The translations under genes were made by a program, and so were the position numbers. Below the pieces are notes generated by a model. That model made no database searches, had not been told where the DNA came from, and saw nothing but the letters and a program-made list of their open reading frames with translations. From JAAERC01 sp032123495 (GTDB lineage Bacteria; Zixibacteria; MSB-5A5; GN15; PGXB01): DNA of 64,000 nucleotides. The stretch's first letter is position 1, and each line of letters starts with the position of its first letter. Below are positions 34,145 to 42,731 of this stretch, in pieces. The DNA lies in contig JAQBFG010000068.1 in assembly GCA_032123495.1 (NCBI GenBank), positions 1 to 64,000 of the forward strand, in the 5' to 3' direction.

Positions 34145-35002
34145 CTAACGGCCCTGATCGGCGCGACGGTTTTTCTTCTCCTGCTCAACATTATTCCGAA
34201 TATCGGTGATAATAGAATTTAGTCTTTGAACTTCGGCCCGAGCCGCCTGGTCAAAATCATCATTATTATTGGAGGCGTACAAGATAGATCTGGAGACATT
34301 TATCAAAGCCAATTTTTTGAAATCATCGGTGCCGGCTCGTGCGGCAATTTCGAGATTGCCTCCCTGCTCGCCAACACCCGGAATAAGGATCGGGCAATCT
34401 CCCGCCGCCTTACGAATATCGGCCAACTGTTCGGGATGAGTTGCTCCAACGACTAGTCCAAGATTCTGTTCTTTATCCCAGTAGGCGACTTTTTCGGCGA
34501 CATACATATAGATAGGTTTGTTGACCACATGCATAAACTGGAATTCACGGCTCCCCGGATTTGAGGTCAGACAAAGAACAAAAGCACCCTTACCCTGATA
34601 ATCTAAAAACGGCCGGATAGCATCGTAACCCATATATGGATTCACTGTCACCCAATCAGCCTTATACCGTTCAAAAACGGCAGCAGCATAATGCGCCGCA
34701 GTATTACCGATATCACCCATTTTGGCATCAAGTATAACTCTGACATCATCAGGTATTTTTTTGACAATTTTTTCCAATAAAGACATCCCCTCCGGACCCA
34801 GTTCCATAAAAAAAGCGAGGTTCGGTTTATAGGCGGCGACAATGTCACAGGTTGATTCTATTATCCTGACAGCATAATCGTACATCCCCTTTATGCTCGA
34901 TGAATAATCTGACGGTATTCTTTTTTTGTCGAGATCAAGCCCGACACATATCATTGAATTGTTTTTTTCCTGTATATCTTTTAGTTCGCTGACAGCGCTC
35001 AT
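34145..35002 (-). CDS. pyrF: Orotidine 5'-phosphate decarboxylase, type 2
   Basis: 285 residues. It decarboxylates OMP to UMP, the last step of de novo pyrimidine synthesis. ICVGLDLDKKRIP binds the phosphate end, and DAKMGDIGNTAAHYA (about 92-106) carries the catalytic Asp/Lys/Asp array. The length and the NPYMGYDAIRPFL segment place it in the long PyrF subfamily rather than the short E. coli type. The C-terminus has an Arg-rich tail. ATGA overlap with pyrD indicates translational coupling. Confidence 0.96.
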   Translation of the reverse strand: MSAVSELKDIQEKNNSMICVGLDLDKKRIPSDYSSSIKGMYDYAVRIIESTCDIVAAYKPNLAFFMELGPEGMSLLEKIVKKIPDDVRVILDAKMGDIGNTAAHYAAAVFERYKADWVTVNPYMGYDAIRPFLDYQGKGAFVLCLTSNPGSREFQFMHVVNKPIYMYVAEKVAYWDKEQNLGLVVGATHPEQLADIRKAAGDCPILIPGVGEQGGNLEIAARAGTDDFKKLALINVSRSILYASNNNDDFDQAARAEVQRLNSIITDIRNNVEQEKKNRRADQGR

Positions 35003-35916
35003 TTATATATCCTCACCTTACCGGTTAATTCTCTTATAGATTTTATTTTATTTTTTGATAAATATTTTTTTAGTTCTTTTACAATTTTGACCGGGGCATC
35101 CGGCTCAACAAACAGTGTCGTTCCGATCTGTACTGCCGATGCTCCACAGAGGAAAAATTCAATCACATCTGAGTAATTCGAAATGCCGCCGATTCCGATA
35201 ATCGGAATTTTAACTGCCTTGTATACTTTATAGACACAAGCCAACGCAACCGGTTTCACCGCCGGGCCGGAAAGTCCTCCGGTATTATTGGTCAGTCGGG
35301 GACGAAAAGTATCGATATCAACCGCCATCCCAACCAGGGTATTAATCAACGAGACCGCATCGGCGCCGCCGCTTTCACAGGCGGAGGCAATATCGGCAAT
35401 ATGAGTAACATTTGGCGAAAGTTTTGCAATAACCGGACGGGAGAATACCTTTTTTACTTTTGAAACCGTTTCTTCGGCAAGTTTGGCATCGGTGGCGATT
35501 TCCATTCCGACATCGACATTGGGGCATGAAAAATTAAGTTCAACCATATCTGCCCGGGGAAAATCATTCAGTCGGGCGCAAAGACTGACAAAATCATTAG
35601 TACAGGTACCGGCAACGTTGACAACTACCCGGGTATCAAATTTTTCAAGATAAATCAGTTTCTCTTCGATAAATTTATCGACACCGACATTCGCCAGTCC
35701 AATCGCATTTAGCATTCCGGAGCTCGCCTCGGCAGTTCGCGGCGACGGGTGACCATCGCGTGGTTTCATCGTGATCGTCTTGGTTACGATCCCGCCCAAA
35801 TGTGACAGATCAAATATCTCTGCCAGCTCTTCACCATACCCGCAAGTCCCCGAAGCAGTCAAAATCGGATTTTTAAAAGAGAGTCCGGCTATTTCAACCG
35901 AAAGATCGGGTATCAT
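34999..35916 (-). CDS. pyrD: Dihydroorotate dehydrogenase B catalytic subunit
   Basis: 305-aa FMN-dependent class 1B enzyme oxidising dihydroorotate to orotate. The conserved NFSCPNVD block contains the active-site Cys; GGIVTKTITMKPRDGHP and GIGGISNYSDVIEF line the FMN site. A class 1B enzyme needs the PyrK electron-transfer subunit, which lies directly upstream with an ATGA overlap. Electrons probably go to NAD+ via PyrK. Confidence 0.97.
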   Translation of the reverse strand: MIPDLSVEIAGLSFKNPILTASGTCGYGEELAEIFDLSHLGGIVTKTITMKPRDGHPSPRTAEASSGMLNAIGLANVGVDKFIEEKLIYLEKFDTRVVVNVAGTCTNDFVSLCARLNDFPRADMVELNFSCPNVDVGMEIATDAKLAEETVSKVKKVFSRPVIAKLSPNVTHIADIASACESGGADAVSLINTLVGMAVDIDTFRPRLTNNTGGLSGPAVKPVALACVYKVYKAVKIPIIGIGGISNYSDVIEFFLCGASAVQIGTTLFVEPDAPVKIVKELKKYLSKNKIKSIRELTGKVRIYK

Positions 35917-36704
35917 AAAATTATCTCCCCTATCTCAAAAATCGGCCCTTCCTTGCAAACTCTGGTATATCCGCCTGATTTCAAAGGTTTTATACAACCA
36001 AGACAGATACCGACTCCACAAGGCATCGGCGCTTCCAAAGAAATTTGTCCCGGGATATTATATTTTTGGGCCAGTTGATCAATCGCCTTTAACATCCCTT
36101 CCGGACCACATGAGTATAGAACTTTGTTGCCTTTATTTTCCAAAAGCCATTTTTCGACTGACGAAGTAACTAATCCTTTCATACCTACTGAGCCATCTTC
36201 AGTAACCAGGATTGAATTCAGTCCGAGCTTTTTTAATCTGGTCAGTTCTATCAGATCAGATCGTCCACGGCCACCATAAAAGAAGAACAGCTTTTTGGGA
36301 TCAAAACCGTTCTCAATAAGATAACGGGCAAAAAAGTAAATAGGCGGAAAACCGACTCCACCAGCAATCAATCCGACTAATTCGTTTCTTTTTGGTTTTC
36401 TGAAACTGCTGCCTAACGGTCCCAAAAGACTTAGCCTGTCCCCTTTTTTTAACGATGCCATTGCCGCAGTTCCGCGTCCAAAGACTTTGAAAAGTATTTC
36501 AAGAGATTTTTCCTCGGTATTAGCAGAATATACTGAAAAGGCTCGTCTGAAAAATAGATTACAATTGGGAACCTGTAAGTGAACAAATTGACCCGGACGA
36601 ATTGATTTCGTTTTGGAAAATGGAGCGACCGTTATCGTAAAACAGTCCGGCGTCAGTTTATTCTTTTTTACTATCGAGACATCCTCAACAACAATTTTGC
36701 TCAT
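35913..36704 (-). CDS. pyrK: Dihydroorotate dehydrogenase electron transfer subunit
   Basis: 263 residues: N-terminal FAD-binding ferredoxin-reductase fold (RPGQFVHLQV), NAD-binding half with GGVGFPP, and a C-terminal 2Fe-2S cluster with CGVGICLGCIKP and a fourth Cys in RVCKEGP. It carries electrons from PyrD to NAD+. ATGA overlap on both sides (with the TPR lipoprotein and with pyrD). Confidence 0.96.
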   Translation of the reverse strand: MSKIVVEDVSIVKKNKLTPDCFTITVAPFSKTKSIRPGQFVHLQVPNCNLFFRRAFSVYSANTEEKSLEILFKVFGRGTAAMASLKKGDRLSLLGPLGSSFRKPKRNELVGLIAGGVGFPPIYFFARYLIENGFDPKKLFFFYGGRGRSDLIELTRLKKLGLNSILVTEDGSVGMKGLVTSSVEKWLLENKGNKVLYSCGPEGMLKAIDQLAQKYNIPGQISLEAPMPCGVGICLGCIKPLKSGGYTRVCKEGPIFEIGEIIL

Positions 36705-38821
36705 CTAATTCCCTCGGGGCGATCAACCTGATATTTAAAAACAAACCAGGCTCCATACTCTTCAGGTTCCATCCAGCCGGTATCAAACCGCATCGCTTTG
36801 ACCGTCTCTTCGGCCTCCTTATTTAATTCCGGCGACTCGGTTGGATTCATTAACCGCAGATCGTCAAGTTCACCAAAGGCATTAATTTTAACCTGAAAAT
36901 ACAAAATGCCATAGAAATTTGTTATATATGCCGATGGCGGATATCGAAACTCGTGATCTTTTCGGATCGGCCCTTCCTTGGTCTCCCAAATTGTATTTCC
37001 ATCGGGATCAGTAAAATTCCTGTCTTCCTGATATGTTACCTGATCATCCAAAGGTGAAATGGCAGTCGGCGAGTCACCGGTATCAGTTGTATCTCCATTT
37101 GCGTATTCATCATAAGGTTGCTCGTCCAAAATCCGTTCAACCGGCTGTTTTATTTTGCCTTCCTGCATCAACAATTTTTGATCAGCCTCTTTACCATAAA
37201 TTGTACTGGGAAAGGAATCGACAAAGTCCACGTAAGCGTAATAAATCGATGAATCGCCGGTGTTGGCGAATTCTTCATTAATCCAGATCGAGGAGTATCT
37301 TGCCTTGACATTCAAATTGGATTCGGGGAAACTGTCGGCAATAAGGTTGAAATAATATCTTGCCGAGTCGATATTGTTTTCGTCAAAAACAAATTTTTCG
37401 GCCTTATGATAATAATATCTGGCGTAGCCAGTATCGACCGCCGTCCCCGATAATCCCAACAGATCAATTGCCTCCGGTGCATAATCGGAACGAATATAAT
37501 CGGCCAACACTATTCGGAGCGTTGAATCAAAAGCGAGAGTGTCATTGTAAAAATCGCGCTTGAGAGTCGCCATTGCTATCAATGCTTTCGGGGCAAGATA
37601 TGACTCCGGGAAATTCTTTATTATATATTCAAACTCCTGATAGGCTGAGTCCGGTTTATCGAGTTGGAAAAAATAGAGTTCGGCCAGAAGGTATTGAGTA
37701 ACGGCAGCATTATTAATATCTTCTTGAGTTGATGATGTATCCAAAATATTTCTTTTCAGAAACTGCTCCAGTTTGCCAATATCCGATGATCGCTGCAGGG
37801 CATCCTTAGTTATACTCTGATCGGCTTTGCGGCTCTTGGCCTTGTCATAATAACTTTTAGCCTTTTTGTAATCCTCATAATCGAATTGATAAATAAGCCC
37901 GAGATTATAATTGGCCGTCGCTCCGGCAGCATTATCAGAGCTCTCGATTGCCACTTCCTGATAGATCCCCTCAGCCAGTAAAACGTCACCATCCAATTCA
38001 TGGCCCAGAGCAAGTTGAAGTTTCACTTGTCCCAGCGAATCAAAGTAGTCAGGGTCATCGGCTAACTGGTGGAAGTATTCTGTTCCCTGTTCAATACGAT
38101 TAAGAAAATAACTACACTCGCCGGCCCGAAAAATAGCCTTATACTTGTCATTTAATTCCGGTTCCAATTCAAGTATTTTCAAATAACTATCAAGAGCATC
38201 TTTAAATTTGAATCTGGTGTAATAGCCATCAGCGATATAGCTTTGGGCCATAAGTTTCTCATTTCCCTCACCAAGTGAATCAACTATTGATTCAAAAAAG
38301 TTTCGCGACTTTTCATAATCCTTGTTTTCATAGTAATATTCTCCAAGCGACATGGCCGCATCACCCTTAATCGCTTTATCTTCACTTTCCTCAAACATCT
38401 TTTCAAAAAGTAACATCGCTTCAGCTTCATCGCCCAATTTTAATTTTGTTTTGGCGAGATACACACGGATTTCTTTATTCTGCTCAAATTCAGGGAATTC
38501 GGCCAAAAGCTCCCGGAATCGTTTTTCGGCAGTACTAAAATTATCTGTGTAATAATGAGAGATTCCGTTCACATACAAGGCGTCATCATACCATTTGGAA
38601 TGGGGATATTTCTCAAGAACCTTGCCAGATTTTTCTATCGCCTTATTATATGACGCTTTATTGATAACTGGCCTGCTCCCCTTACTTGCTTTTCTTTTTG
38701 ATTCGGCTTCATTAAAAGATTTACGGGCAAGATAGAAAGTATTATAATAAACGCATCCGGAACCAAGAACCAAAAAAACCAGCAGTAACTGGATCGCAAT
38801 TATTTTGTTAAACCGATTCAT
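36701..38821 (-). CDS. TPR-repeat lipoprotein with TonB-C-like end
   Basis: About 706 residues. The start region MNRFNKIIAIQLLLVFLVL leads to GSGCVYYNTFYLARKSF, an export signal with a Cys that is probably lipidated (the lipobox is not canonical). Residues 60-540 hold many TPR units (ALYVNGISHYYTDNFSTAEKRF, AQSYIADGYYTRFKFKDALDSY). The last 80 residues (PPSAYITNFYGILYFQVKINAFGEL) resemble the TonB C-terminal fold. It probably scaffolds envelope complexes. An alternative start at 38845 adds eight codons. It sits inside the pyr operon, an unexpected place. Confidence 0.8.
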   Translation of the reverse strand: MNRFNKIIAIQLLLVFLVLGSGCVYYNTFYLARKSFNEAESKRKASKGSRPVINKASYNKAIEKSGKVLEKYPHSKWYDDALYVNGISHYYTDNFSTAEKRFRELLAEFPEFEQNKEIRVYLAKTKLKLGDEAEAMLLFEKMFEESEDKAIKGDAAMSLGEYYYENKDYEKSRNFFESIVDSLGEGNEKLMAQSYIADGYYTRFKFKDALDSYLKILELEPELNDKYKAIFRAGECSYFLNRIEQGTEYFHQLADDPDYFDSLGQVKLQLALGHELDGDVLLAEGIYQEVAIESSDNAAGATANYNLGLIYQFDYEDYKKAKSYYDKAKSRKADQSITKDALQRSSDIGKLEQFLKRNILDTSSTQEDINNAAVTQYLLAELYFFQLDKPDSAYQEFEYIIKNFPESYLAPKALIAMATLKRDFYNDTLAFDSTLRIVLADYIRSDYAPEAIDLLGLSGTAVDTGYARYYYHKAEKFVFDENNIDSARYYFNLIADSFPESNLNVKARYSSIWINEEFANTGDSSIYYAYVDFVDSFPSTIYGKEADQKLLMQEGKIKQPVERILDEQPYDEYANGDTTDTGDSPTAISPLDDQVTYQEDRNFTDPDGNTIWETKEGPIRKDHEFRYPPSAYITNFYGILYFQVKINAFGELDDLRLMNPTESPELNKEAEETVKAMRFDTGWMEPEEYGAWFVFKYQVDRPEGIR

Positions 38822-39728
38822 AACTGTAATTTTGAATATATCCATTTTTTAAGCCTGCATCATAAAAGGCATCTGTTGCCTGTTGAAATTCCTCGGTGCT
38901 CAAACGCCTGTTAATTATTTTGTCATCAACCGCCTTATAAGCCGGAAAATACTGACTCATCAGCGAAACATATATCTCGTCTGAGACTTCGTTGGCCAGG
39001 AAATTAAATATCCCTTCAGATCCGGAAAGCAAACCCGGCAAAACCAGATGTCTGACTATTATACCTGATTCGGCCCGACCGTTTTCATTAAATTTCAAAT
39101 TCCCTACCTGATTAAACATCTCTTTTATAGCTGATCTATTAGTCGTCACATAATTTTCACAGCCGGAATATTTTTTGGCGATCTTATCATCGTTATATCG
39201 CATATCCACAAGATACACATCTATTATACCATTTAGATATCTTAAAACCTCAACTTTTGCATATCCAGAGCAATTATATACAATCGGGAGATCAACTCCA
39301 TCGAGTTTGGCCCGACCCAGTGCCTTGAGAATCATCGGAATCATATGATCCGGTGTTACAAAATTTATATTCTCCGCTCCGCGTTTTTGAAGATCCAGCA
39401 TCATTTCGGCAAGTTCATCATCAGAAACAACAGAACCATTGCCAAACTGAGATATCGGGTAGTTCTGGCAGTATTTACAGGAAAGTGAGCAGTTTGACAA
39501 AAATATCGTCCCGGAACCTCCGCCGCATGATATCGGCGGCTCCTCGCCAAAATGCAGATTAAAACTGGCAACAGATGCTTTGTTTCCGGAATGGCACTCA
39601 CCTAACTCACCTTCGAGACGGTTAACCCGGCACTCCATCGGGCAAAGCTGGCAATCGGACATCGAATTATATAATTTCTCACCGATTTCAATAATTTTAT
39701 CCGGGGTGACTTTGTTTCGATTGCTCAC
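38808..39728 (-). CDS. Radical SAM protein (PflA/AmmeMemoRadiSam-like)
   Basis: 306 residues. CSLSCKYCQNYPIS carries the CxxxCxxC 4Fe-4S motif of radical SAM enzymes. An N-terminal Cys set CQLCPMECRVNRLEGELGEC is typical of the COG1313-like subgroup related to pyruvate-formate-lyase activases. Substrate unknown; a glycyl radical partner is not seen nearby. A GTG start overlaps the cobB stop (GTGA), and the 3' end overlaps the next gene. Confidence 0.85.
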   Translation of the reverse strand: MSNRNKVTPDKIIEIGEKLYNSMSDCQLCPMECRVNRLEGELGECHSGNKASVASFNLHFGEEPPISCGGGSGTIFLSNCSLSCKYCQNYPISQFGNGSVVSDDELAEMMLDLQKRGAENINFVTPDHMIPMILKALGRAKLDGVDLPIVYNCSGYAKVEVLRYLNGIIDVYLVDMRYNDDKIAKKYSGCENYVTTNRSAIKEMFNQVGNLKFNENGRAESGIIVRHLVLPGLLSGSEGIFNFLANEVSDEIYVSLMSQYFPAYKAVDDKIINRRLSTEEFQQATDAFYDAGLKNGYIQNYSYESV

Positions 39729-40477
39729 TTTGAATCTTCTCTCAATTCTATAATTTGTTCAACGATCTCCGGCATAATCTCACCGGCCGGACCATGAATC
39801 GCATAGTCGGCGTAATCTGATAGTGGGGTCGGGTCAAGATTGACCTCAACCAAATATGCTCCGTACTGTTTGGCCGTAACCGGTAGCGAGGCCGCCGGAT
39901 GAACCAGCGCTGAGGTTCCAATCGAGAAAAACAGTTCGGCCCGTTCTGAAGCGGCAAAGGCCTTATTTATGACATCGGCCGGAAGCATCTCACCAAACCA
40001 GACAACATCGGGTCTTATTTTGCCGCCGCACTGGCATTGTGGCAATTCGCCGTCGTCAATATTTATTTCGCCGTCATACGGCCGTGAGCAATCAAGGCAT
40101 TTGTTAAGTGAGATATTCCCATGAACTTCATAGATATTTTTTGAACCGGCCATTCTATGCAATCCATCGACATTCTGGGTTATCAGGGAAAAATCGTCGT
40201 ATAAACTTTCCATATCGACCAACGCGTGATGAGCCGGATTGGGGCCGACCTCACTCATTATCTGCCGTCGCCATAAATACCATTCCCAGACCAGTTTTGG
40301 ATTGCTCATAAAGGCATCGACTGTCGCTAATTCTTCCGGTTTGAATTTATTCCAGATACCATCTTCGCCCCTGAATGTCGGCACCCCCGATTCGGCCGAG
40401 ATACCGGCGCCGGTTAAAATCGCCACTTTTTTGGCATTCCTGAGAACACCTTTGAAATCATCCGGAAATTCAATCAT
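39725..40477 (-). CDS. cobB: SIR2/CobB-type NAD-dependent protein deacylase
   Basis: 250 residues. GAGISAESGVPTFRG binds NAD, QNVDG (101-105) and catalytic His119 follow, and the Zn ribbon uses Cys127, Cys130, Cys148 and Cys150. Tyr67 and Arg70 in WYLWRR match the Y-x-x-R pair that makes class III sirtuins (SIRT5/CobB) accept succinyl- and malonyl-lysine, so desuccinylation is likely besides deacetylation. It is first in a six-gene overlapping operon. The start has only a weak SD. Confidence 0.94.
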   Translation of the reverse strand: MIEFPDDFKGVLRNAKKVAILTGAGISAESGVPTFRGEDGIWNKFKPEELATVDAFMSNPKLVWEWYLWRRQIMSEVGPNPAHHALVDMESLYDDFSLITQNVDGLHRMAGSKNIYEVHGNISLNKCLDCSRPYDGEINIDDGELPQCQCGGKIRPDVVWFGEMLPADVINKAFAASERAELFFSIGTSALVHPAASLPVTAKQYGAYLVEVNLDPTPLSDYADYAIHGPAGEIMPEIVEQIIELREDSK

Positions 40478-40587
40478 ATTGGCAAATAAGATACAAAATT
40501 TCAGCGGTCAGGGAAAGAGGGAATTTATAAATTGATTCTATTGAAATATATTTGTATCAAACTATTAACGAAATAAACTGGTATATA

Positions 40588-40616
40588 TTGACTCGAAAAA
40601 CAAAATATCTTATCTT
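40588..40616 (+). promoter_or_regulatory. Candidate promoter for the barrel gene at 40692
   Basis: TTGACT (40588-40593), 17-bp spacer, TATCTT (40611-40616). Predicted start near 40623, about 69 nt before the ATG. Confidence 0.5.
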
Positions 40617-40691
40617 AAATATTCAATAGATAATAGCATCAATGACCCAAATTATGAAGAAGGTAGAAGACTATTTGTATAGGAGAATCAG

Positions 40692-41249
40692 ATGTTTAAG
40701 CTATTAAAATCGATTTCATTACTATTTCTGCTTATCGGAATATTTTCATCATCAACCAACGCCTACGATTTTCCGCAACGTAAAATAGAGGTCAAGCCGT
40801 ATCTGAATTTGTTTTTCCCCAGTGATATCTGGGAAAGGGATTCTCAACCAAGTGTCGTCGAGAATAAAACATCTTTTGGATTGGGATTGAAATTAAGGAC
40901 CCAGTTTTCAAATCAATTCGGATTTGTCTTAAACACAGCCTATAACAGATTTCAAGTTCCCGACGCTGTTTCAAATGAAGGTGTTATTCTGACTGCTGGC
41001 GGATATTATGAAAAATCATTTAATTTTGGTGAGATAACTTTTGATCTTGGCTACGGAATCATAATTGCAGCCGATGAAGTACTCGGCTTGCTGATGCCGA
41101 GCTTTGAATATAGCCGGCCAGTATCAGAGAGGATGTCTATTGCTCTTGAATTAGGCCTTCCGATTCCGAATGACTGGCCCAAAGATTTTGCGTACAAGGA
41201 GAAATTTGGCTCATTGACACTTTCGGTCGGAACAATATTTCTCTTTTAG
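40692..41249 (+). CDS. Outer-membrane beta-barrel protein
   Basis: 185 residues: signal peptide (about 1-24, ending TNAYDF), then short amphipathic strands (KIEVKPYLNLFFPS, FGLGLKLRTQF, FGEITFDLGYGII) and a final strand LTLSVGTIFLF ending in Phe. It fits a small 8-strand barrel; no ligand is suggested. AGGAGAATCAG before ATG is a good SD. It converges with the lipoprotein gene at 41254, only 4 bp away. Confidence 0.75.
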   Translation: MFKLLKSISLLFLLIGIFSSSTNAYDFPQRKIEVKPYLNLFFPSDIWERDSQPSVVENKTSFGLGLKLRTQFSNQFGFVLNTAYNRFQVPDAVSNEGVILTAGGYYEKSFNFGEITFDLGYGIIIAADEVLGLLMPSFEYSRPVSERMSIALELGLPIPNDWPKDFAYKEKFGSLTLSVGTIFLF

Positions 41250-41253
41250 ATAT

Positions 41254-42603
41254 CTATTTGCTGGAAATATTGATCTGCTCCATAATATTGAAGGCCCGCA
41301 TCCGGACTAAACTCTCCGTTTTATAACCTGGTGCATCAATATTTTCTTCGACTATCTTTATAATAGCCAGATTATAACTTCCCGTCTGACCGCCCAGCGG
41401 AGCCAGATCGGCGGCTGTCAGCGTCTCACTTCCATCGTTGGGCGTTTCTTTCCAGACGCCGGTCGAATCGGTTCCATCCAATAATGTCAGCCAGATATTT
41501 CCATCGCATAAAGAACTTTCCCAGGTAACATTAAATCCGGTAATTGAAACCGTGTTGAATGATTCGGGTGAAACAATGCCAAGCGTACAAGCCGGGAAAG
41601 AAACATTTGTATTAAGATTGGGAACATCGGCATTGCCATAAATATCAATATCAACCTGTCCGCCATTATTAATAAAAGGCATTGACCATTCGAAATAACT
41701 ATAACTTTGAGTGCCGACACTCCAATCAAGTTTAGTATCTCCGACAAAAATCGAATCTGCCTGAAGCGGTTCAATCGGTGCCGCAAGCGCAGAACCGGTA
41801 TCAAGACGGGCACGGATTTCTTCCATTAAATGATAACCTGAAGGTGTCAAGCGGACGTCGATTTCAAAAAATGCAAATATATTAGCTTCAACAGGATAAT
41901 CGGTCGTAAACTCCCAAAGTGGACTTTCGATAGTATCAGTATCATAATATGCCTCCACCCGCCAATAGTAATTCGTTGCATAATCAAGGGTATCACTTAA
42001 TAAATTATAATATGGGACATTCAATCCCGAAGCTAAAAGAGACGGATCGGTTGTTGCTCCCAAATATATATTAAAATCATATGGTGTAAGATCAGGATTA
42101 TAAATCTCCCATGCAAAACTCGGATTAATACCTATTCCGACTTCTCCGCTGTCGGGAGTCGGTGAATGAATATGTCCGGCATCCCATAATTCAGCGGCGG
42201 TTGTAAAGGTTCTGGTTTCCGATTCCGCTGTTGCATACACTTCATAATGATTGTCATACATACCTGCCCCGGCAGAAATATACCAACTATAAAGTGTTGA
42301 TGGTTTCAAGGGTCCGATCTCCAACGTGCTGTCATCTTTTCCTACCGCAAAATCGCTATATAAAGTAAAACCACTTGAATCTCTCAGTAAATGTATCGAT
42401 TGATTTTCACGCCTTGTAGTATGAATAAAGAGTGTTTTCCATTTCAAAGTTGTCATTGAAGTATGAATAATTTCACCCTCTTCCGGCTCTAACAATATGA
42501 ATTCAATATCGCCGCTGGGACAATTGATACAGCAATCACAACGAATAAAAAGCGCGGATATGAGTATTAAGAATAAAATCATAATTTGTAATGACATTTT
42601 CAT
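41254..42603 (-). CDS. Probable surface lipoprotein with Fn3-like domains
   Basis: 449 residues. A hydrophobic N-terminus ends in RCDCCINCPSGD, a cluster of Cys after the signal, one of which may be lipidated. Residues 30-130 and 140-230 look like fibronectin type III modules (LKPSTLYSWYISAG, TNYYWRVEAYYDTDTIESPLWEF). The C-terminal 200 residues contain beta-sandwich-like segments without a known domain. GGGAGAATC upstream supports the ATG. It is divergent from the SGNH hydrolase. Function unknown; adhesion or substrate binding at the surface is plausible. Confidence 0.72.
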   Translation of the reverse strand: MKMSLQIMILFLILISALFIRCDCCINCPSGDIEFILLEPEEGEIIHTSMTTLKWKTLFIHTTRRENQSIHLLRDSSGFTLYSDFAVGKDDSTLEIGPLKPSTLYSWYISAGAGMYDNHYEVYATAESETRTFTTAAELWDAGHIHSPTPDSGEVGIGINPSFAWEIYNPDLTPYDFNIYLGATTDPSLLASGLNVPYYNLLSDTLDYATNYYWRVEAYYDTDTIESPLWEFTTDYPVEANIFAFFEIDVRLTPSGYHLMEEIRARLDTGSALAAPIEPLQADSIFVGDTKLDWSVGTQSYSYFEWSMPFINNGGQVDIDIYGNADVPNLNTNVSFPACTLGIVSPESFNTVSITGFNVTWESSLCDGNIWLTLLDGTDSTGVWKETPNDGSETLTAADLAPLGGQTGSYNLAIIKIVEENIDAPGYKTESLVRMRAFNIMEQINISSK

Positions 42604-42731
42604 TTTTGATTCTCCCAGATATTAAGATAATATTAAGTATAAAATCTCACCATTTAAATAGCAAGAAGTAACATCAACCAAAACATAAATTATTATTTGT
42701 GGCCGGTATTTAATTTTGATAAATTACCGTT

